Assembly: GCA_003221595.1 (NCBI GenBank)
Contig: QHSM01000340.1
Span: 1-12,542 of the forward strand
Reading direction: 5' to 3'
Length of the DNA: 12,542 bases
From: Candidatus Rokuibacteriota bacterium
Lineage (GTDB): Bacteria > Methylomirabilota > Methylomirabilia > Rokubacteriales > CSP1-6
Numbering within the stretch: the stretch's first letter is position 1; every line of letters begins with the position of its first letter. Below the pieces are notes generated by a model. It was not told where the DNA came from and made no database searches. It saw only the letters and a list, made by a program, of their open reading frames with translations. Below are positions 7,588 to 12,542 of this stretch, piece by piece. Position numbers and translations under genes: made by a program.

Positions 7588-10500
7588 ATGACTGAAATCC
7601 TGCACCGAGGGAGCGAGCCCGGTCCCCCGCCCGCGCAGGGCCTGTACGACCCGCGGTGCGAGCACGACGCCTGCGGCGTCGGCTTCGTCGTGGACATCAA
7701 GGGCCGACGCTCGCACACGATCGTGCGCCAGGCGCTGCAGGTTCTCATCAATCTGCTCCACCGGGGCGCGTGCGGGTGCGAGGCGAATACCGGCGATGGC
7801 GCCGGCATCCTGCTCCAGGTGCCCGACAAGTTCCTCCGGCGCGAGTGCGGCCGGCTGGGCATCGCCCTGCCGCCGGCCCGCGAATACGGCTGCGGGATGG
7901 CGTTCCTGCCGCGGGATCCCGAGCAGCGTGACCGCGTCCGCGCCCTCCTGCACTCGATCGTCGACGAGGAGGGCCAGCACCTGCTCGGCTGGCGCGAGGT
8001 TCCCACCGACGACCATCTCGTCGGGGCCAGCGCGCTCTCGGTCGAGCCGTACATCACCCAGGTGCTCATCGGTCGGGGCGAGTCCGTCCGAGATCACACT
8101 CATTTCGAGCGCAAGCTCTACGTGATCCGCAAGCTCTTCGAGAAGGCGGTGGTCGCCCTCGATATTCCGGAAAAGACCTTCGCCTACATGCCGAGCCTCA
8201 GCTCGAACACGCTCATCTACAAGGGCATGCTGAGCGCCGACCAGATCGAGTCGATGTACCCCGACCTCACCGACCCCGACGTGGAGTCGGCGCTCGCGCT
8301 CGTGCACCAGCGCTTCAGCACGAACACGTTCCCGTCCTGGCCGCTCGCGCACCCGTACCGGTACGTCGCGCACAACGGCGAGATCAACACGCTGCGCGGC
8401 AACATCAACTGGATGCGGGCCCGGGAGGCGCTCTGCCGGTCCGCGGCCCTCGGCGACGACCTCAAGAAGGTGCTGCCGGTCACCCGCGACGGGCTGTCGG
8501 ACTCGGCGACCTTCGACAACGTGCTCGAGTTCCTGGTGATGAACGGCCGGTCGCTGCCGCACGCGATCCTCATGATGATCCCGGAGCCGTGGCAGAACCA
8601 CGAGTCGATGAGCCCGGAGCGGCGGGCCTTCTACGAATATCACGCCTCCTTGATGGAGCCGTGGGACGGCCCCGCCTCGATCGCGTTCACCGACGGCACC
8701 GTGATCGGCGCCGTGCTCGACCGCAACGGGCTGCGCCCCTCGCGCTACTACGTCACCCGGGACGACATGGTCATCATGGCGTCCGAGGTCGGCGTGCTGG
8801 ACATCCCCGACGAGAACGTCCTCGTGAAGGAGCGCCTGCATCCCGGACGTATCTTCCTGGTCGACACTGCCCAGGGCCGCATCATCGACGACGAGGAGAT
8901 CAAGGCCCAGCTCGCCGCCGAGCACCCCTACGCCGACTGGCTGCGCGACAACCTCGTGCATCTCGAGGACCTGGCCCCGCACCCGGTGTCCGCGCCCGAC
9001 CGCGCGACCGTCCTGACGCGGCAGATCGCGTTCGGCTACACGCACGAGGACCTGAGAATCCTCATGCTGCCCATGGCCAAGAACGGCGAGGAGCCGGTGG
9101 GCTCGATGGGCACCGACACGGCGCTGGCCGTTCTCTCCGATCGTCCGCGGCCGCTCTACGACTACTTCAAGCAGCTCTTCGCCCAGGTGACGAACCCGCC
9201 GCTCGATCAGATTCGCGAGGAGCTGGTGACCTCGATGGAGTCCACGGTCGGCCCGGAGCGCAACCTCCTGGTGCCCGAGCCGCAATCGTGCCGGCAGATC
9301 GTGCTGAAGGATCCGGTGATCACGAACGAGGAGCTGGCCAAGCTCGCCCACGTTGCCGAGCGCGGCTTCCGGTCCATCACGCTGCCGATGCTCTTCCCGA
9401 TCGCCGCCGGCGCCGCCGGGCTGGAGCGCGCGCTCGAGGATCTCCAGCGCCGGGCCAGCGCGGCGATCGCCGAGGGCTACAACGTCATCATCCTCTCGGA
9501 TCGTGGCATCGACCGCCGGACGGCGGCGATTCCGAGTCTCCTGGCGACGGCCTCGGTTCACCATCATCTGGTCCGGCGCGGAGAGCGCACGCGCTGCGGC
9601 CTCGTCGTGGAGACGGGCGACGCGCGCGAGGTGCACCACCTCTGCCTGCTGATCGGCTACGGCGCGGGCGCCGTGAACCCGTGGGTCGCCTTCGAGACGC
9701 TCGACGACATGATCCGCGAGGGCCTCTTGACCGACACCGACCGGACGAAGGCGGTGAAGAATTACATCAAGGCCCTCGACAAGGGCATCCTCAAGGTCAT
9801 GGCCAAGATGGGGATCTCGACGCTCCAGAGCTACACGGGCGCCCAGATCTTCGAGGCGATCGGGCTGAACGGCGACCTGGTACACCGCTACTTCACCGGC
9901 ACGGTGTCGCGGGTCTCCGGCGTCGGGCTCGACGTGATCGCCGACGAGGTGCAGCGCCGTCACGAGCGCGCGTTCCCGGAGCGGCCGCGGAGCGCCGAGC
10001 TGGACTGGGGCGGCGAGTATCAGTGGCGGCGCGACGGCGAGCATCACATGGTCAACCCCGACATGATCGCCAAGCTCCAGCACGCGACGCGCGCCGGGAG
10101 CTTCACGCTCTTCAAGGACTTCACGCGCCTGTGCGACGACCAGAGCAAGCGGCTGGCGACGCTGCGCGGCCTCATCGCGCTCCGCCCGGCGCCGACGCCC
10201 ATCCCCCTGGAAGAAGTCGAGGCGATCGAGTCGATCATGAAGCGGTTTGCCACCGGCGCGATGTCCTACGGCTCGATCAGCCAGGAGGCGCACGAGACCC
10301 TGGCGATCGCCATGAACCGGATCGGCGCGCGCTCGAACACCGGCGAGGGCGGGGAGGACGCGGCCCGCTACAAGCCGGACCCCAACGGGGACTGGAGGCG
10401 GAGCGCCGTCAAGCAGGTCGCTTCCGGCCGCTTCGGCGTGACCAGCGAGTACCTGGTCAATGCGACGGACCTCCAGATCAAGATGGCCCAGGGCGCCAAG

Positions 10501-12168
10501 CCGGGCGAGGGTGGGCAGCTCCCCGGTCCCAAGGTCTATCCCTGGATCGCCAAGGTGCGCTTCGCGACGCCGGGCGTGCAGCTCATCTCGCCGCCGCCCC
10601 ACCACGACATCTACTCGATCGAGGACATCAAGCAGCTCATCCACGATCTCAAGAACGCGAATCCCGACGCGCGCGTGCACGTGAAGCTCGTCGCCGAGAT
10701 CGGCGTGGGCACCGTCGCGGCGGGGGTGGCGAAGGCCTTCTCCGACGTGGTGCTGATCTCCGGGCACGACGGCGGTACCGGCGCCTCGCCCCTCACCTCG
10801 ATCAAGCACGGAGGGGTGCCATGGGAGCTCGGCCTGGCCGAGACGCAGCAGGTGCTCGTGCTCAACAAGCTGCGCGACCGCATCGTCGTGCAGGTCGACG
10901 GCCAGATGAAGACCGGTCGCGACGTGGTCATCGCCGCGCTGCTCGGCGGTGAGGAGTACGGGTTCTCGACGGCGCCGCTGGTGGTGCTGGGCTGCATCAT
11001 GATGCGCGTCTGCCATCTCAACACCTGCCCGGTCGGCATCGCCACGCAGGACCCGGAGCTCCGCAAGCGCTTCGCCGGCCAGGCGGACTACGTCGTGAAT
11101 TTCTTCCGGTTCCTCGCGCAGGAAGTCCGGGAGCACATGGCCCAGCTCGGGTTCCGGACCATGGACGAGATGATCGGGCGCGTGGACCGGCTCGACTTCA
11201 AGCCGGCCCTCGATCACTGGAAGGCGCGGGGGCTCGATCTCTCCGCGATCCTGTATCAGCCGGACATGCCGCCCGAGGTCGCCCGCCGCCGGGTGCGCTC
11301 TCAAGATCATTCGCTCGAGAAGTCGCTCGACTACACGACGATCATCCCGGCGTGCCGGGAGGCCATCGAGCACCGCAAGCCGGTCTCGCTCCGGTTGCCC
11401 ATCCGCAACGTCAATCGCACCGTGGGGACCATGCTCGGCTCGCGCATCACGAAGAAATGGGGCGGTGAGGGGCTCCCCGACGACACGATCCAGATCCATT
11501 TCACCGGATCGGCCGGGCAGAGCTTCGGCGCCTTCGTCCCGCGGGGCGTCACCTTCACCCTCGAGGGCGACGCGAACGACTACTGGGGCAAGGGGCTCTC
11601 GGGCGGCGCCCTCATCGTCTTCCCGCCGCGCCGCAGCACGTTCGTCGCCGAGGAGAACATCATCATCGGCAACGTCGCCCTGTACGGGGCGACCAGCGGC
11701 GAGGCGTTCGTTCGCGGCGTGGCCGGCGAGCGGTTCTGCGTGCGCAACAGCGGAGTCCACGCGGTCGTCGAGGGCGTCGGCGACCACGCCTGCGAGTACA
11801 TGACGGGCGGCCGAGTCGTCGTGCTCGGCCGCACCGGGCGGAACTTCGCGGCCGGCATGTCCGGCGGCATCGCGTACGTGTTCGACATCGACGGCGATTT
11901 CCGGCGGCGCTGCAACCTCGGCATGGTGGACGTCGAGCGGCTCGACCAGCCCGACGAGATCGGCCTCGTGCGCGACCTGATCCGGCGGCATATCGAGCTC
12001 ACCGGCTCGACCTGCGCCGCCGGCATCTTGCGAGACTGGGTCGACGTGCAGCCACGCTTCGTCAGAATCATGCCGCGCGACTACAAGCGGGTGCTCCTGG
12101 CCGAGGCGCGGGCGCGCGCCGAGGGGCGCCAGCCGACCTTCGCCGAGCTGGTCGGGCCCAGTGGGTAA
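7588..12168 (+). CDS. gltB: Glutamate synthase (NADPH-type) large subunit GltB
   Basis: Large subunit of 1526 residues, the usual GltB length. It converts glutamine plus 2-oxoglutarate to two glutamates, using electrons from GltD. Domains in order: a 28-residue propeptide; glutamine amidotransferase class II with the N-terminal nucleophile Cys29 in DACGVGF and the HQRFSTNTFPSW motif near 240; central domain about 480-770; FMN-binding synthase domain about 830-1190, with QGAKPGEGGQLPG and GHDGGTGASPLTS; 3Fe-4S site C-x5-C-x4-C at Cys1136, Cys1142 and Cys1147; GXGXG beta-helix domain about 1300-1440. All key residues I looked for are present. I chose the ATG at 7588 because of the ribosome site; an ATG at 7579 would add three residues. 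It is divergent from lysR and its stop overlaps gltD by 8 bp. Confidence 0.97.
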   Translation: MTEILHRGSEPGPPPAQGLYDPRCEHDACGVGFVVDIKGRRSHTIVRQALQVLINLLHRGACGCEANTGDGAGILLQVPDKFLRRECGRLGIALPPAREYGCGMAFLPRDPEQRDRVRALLHSIVDEEGQHLLGWREVPTDDHLVGASALSVEPYITQVLIGRGESVRDHTHFERKLYVIRKLFEKAVVALDIPEKTFAYMPSLSSNTLIYKGMLSADQIESMYPDLTDPDVESALALVHQRFSTNTFPSWPLAHPYRYVAHNGEINTLRGNINWMRAREALCRSAALGDDLKKVLPVTRDGLSDSATFDNVLEFLVMNGRSLPHAILMMIPEPWQNHESMSPERRAFYEYHASLMEPWDGPASIAFTDGTVIGAVLDRNGLRPSRYYVTRDDMVIMASEVGVLDIPDENVLVKERLHPGRIFLVDTAQGRIIDDEEIKAQLAAEHPYADWLRDNLVHLEDLAPHPVSAPDRATVLTRQIAFGYTHEDLRILMLPMAKNGEEPVGSMGTDTALAVLSDRPRPLYDYFKQLFAQVTNPPLDQIREELVTSMESTVGPERNLLVPEPQSCRQIVLKDPVITNEELAKLAHVAERGFRSITLPMLFPIAAGAAGLERALEDLQRRASAAIAEGYNVIILSDRGIDRRTAAIPSLLATASVHHHLVRRGERTRCGLVVETGDAREVHHLCLLIGYGAGAVNPWVAFETLDDMIREGLLTDTDRTKAVKNYIKALDKGILKVMAKMGISTLQSYTGAQIFEAIGLNGDLVHRYFTGTVSRVSGVGLDVIADEVQRRHERAFPERPRSAELDWGGEYQWRRDGEHHMVNPDMIAKLQHATRAGSFTLFKDFTRLCDDQSKRLATLRGLIALRPAPTPIPLEEVEAIESIMKRFATGAMSYGSISQEAHETLAIAMNRIGARSNTGEGGEDAARYKPDPNGDWRRSAVKQVASGRFGVTSEYLVNATDLQIKMAQGAKPGEGGQLPGPKVYPWIAKVRFATPGVQLISPPPHHDIYSIEDIKQLIHDLKNANPDARVHVKLVAEIGVGTVAAGVAKAFSDVVLISGHDGGTGASPLTSIKHGGVPWELGLAETQQVLVLNKLRDRIVVQVDGQMKTGRDVVIAALLGGEEYGFSTAPLVVLGCIMMRVCHLNTCPVGIATQDPELRKRFAGQADYVVNFFRFLAQEVREHMAQLGFRTMDEMIGRVDRLDFKPALDHWKARGLDLSAILYQPDMPPEVARRRVRSQDHSLEKSLDYTTIIPACREAIEHRKPVSLRLPIRNVNRTVGTMLGSRITKKWGGEGLPDDTIQIHFTGSAGQSFGAFVPRGVTFTLEGDANDYWGKGLSGGALIVFPPRRSTFVAEENIIIGNVALYGATSGEAFVRGVAGERFCVRNSGVHAVVEGVGDHACEYMTGGRVVVLGRTGRNFAAGMSGGIAYVFDIDGDFRRRCNLGMVDVERLDQPDEIGLVRDLIRRHIELTGSTCAAGILRDWVDVQPRFVRIMPRDYKRVLLAEARARAEGRQPTFAELVGPSG

Positions 12169-12542
12169 AGTCACCGGCTTCCTCGAGATCAAGCGGAAGA
12201 AGCCGCCGGCGCGTCCCGTCGCCGAGCGGCTCCGGGACTGGCGCGAGTACTACCTGCCCTACCCGGTCGATGACCTGACGAAGCAGGCCGCGCGGTGCAT
12301 GGACTGCGGCATTCCGTTCTGTCACCAGGGCTGTCCGCTGGGAAACATCATCCCGGACTGGAACGACCTGGTCTACAAGAACCACTGGCGCGAGGCGCTC
12401 GATCGCCTGCACGCGACGAACAACTTCCCGGAGTGGACCGGACGTCTCTGCCCGGCGCCGTGCGAGGGGGCGTGCGTGCTCGGGATCAACGACGACCCGG
12501 TGACCATCAAGGGCGTCGAGCTGGCGATCGTCGAGCGCGCGT
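12161..12542 (+). CDS. gltD: Glutamate synthase small subunit GltD, N-terminal part (cut by window edge)
   Basis: The first 127 residues of the NAD(P)H-oxidising flavoprotein subunit that feeds electrons to GltB. The start is GTG at 12161, giving VGKVTGFLEI, which matches the conserved MGK-x-TGFLE opening of GltD. Two cysteine groups of the N-terminal double 4Fe-4S region are present: CMDCGIPFCHQGCPLGN with Cys46, 49, 54 and 58, and LCPAPCEGACVLG with Cys97, 101 and 105. The FAD and NADPH domains lie beyond the window. The start codon lies eight bases inside the end of gltB, so translation is likely coupled; no strong Shine-Dalgarno is evident before the GTG. Too short for the standard ORF cut-off but unmistakable by motif and context. 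Confidence 0.94.
   Translation, partial: MGKVTGFLEIKRKKPPARPVAERLRDWREYYLPYPVDDLTKQAARCMDCGIPFCHQGCPLGNIIPDWNDLVYKNHWREALDRLHATNNFPEWTGRLCPAPCEGACVLGINDDPVTIKGVELAIVERA

Noticed and set aside
7486..12192. A 1568-codon open frame on the minus strand opposite gltB.
   Set aside because: It mirrors gltB codon for codon over its whole length. Its translation is a low-complexity mix rich in Arg, Asp, His, Glu and Val, typical of the antisense of a GC-rich gene with strong third-position GC bias. It shows no recognisable domain, and gltB motifs fully explain the DNA.

Overview
The window is a GC-rich stretch of bacterial chromosome carrying central carbon and nitrogen metabolism genes. I see no mobile element, tRNA, rRNA or CRISPR array. 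The high GC content, a two-subunit 2-oxoacid:ferredoxin oxidoreductase with a fused gamma-alpha subunit, a GlcDEF-type oxidase and a bacterial-type glutamate synthase suggest an uncultured soil or subsurface lineage (Rokubacteria/Methylomirabilota-like, deltaproteobacterial or actinobacterial). That placement is inference, because the window has no phylogenetic marker.

Layout. Positions 1-5750, minus strand, hold a tight five-gene cluster, read right to left. korA (alpha/gamma fusion) overlaps korB by ATGA. Then come glcD after 25 bp, glcE after 7 bp, and the first 20 codons of a glcF-like iron-sulfur subunit, whose ATG shares a base with the glcE stop. A sigma70-like promoter (TTGCCC-N17-TAAAAT) lies about 110 nt upstream of korA. 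Positions 5955-6500, minus strand, hold a small two-CBS-domain protein. Positions 6567-7478, minus strand, hold a LysR-family regulator that appears to be translated from a leaderless GTG just downstream of a perfect TATAAT. Positions 7479-7587 are a relatively AT-rich divergent control region with several short dyads. Positions 7588-12168, plus strand, hold gltB, the large subunit of glutamate synthase. It overlaps by 8 bp a GTG-started gltD that runs off the right edge.

How the genes may work together. KorAB and GltBD both act on 2-oxoglutarate: KorAB exchanges it with succinyl-CoA and reduced ferredoxin, and GltBD consumes it with glutamine to make glutamate. The GlcDEF-type flavin/Fe-S oxidase oxidises a 2-hydroxyacid (glycolate in the characterised family) to a 2-oxoacid. 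The LysR regulator sits divergently from gltB, as GltC does in Bacillus, so control of gltBD is the simplest hypothesis. The CBS protein could sense adenine nucleotides. I found no clearly unprecedented system. The most interesting points are the 2-oxoacid-centred clustering, the kor-glc operon, and the compact LysR/gltB control region with a probable leaderless regulator mRNA.
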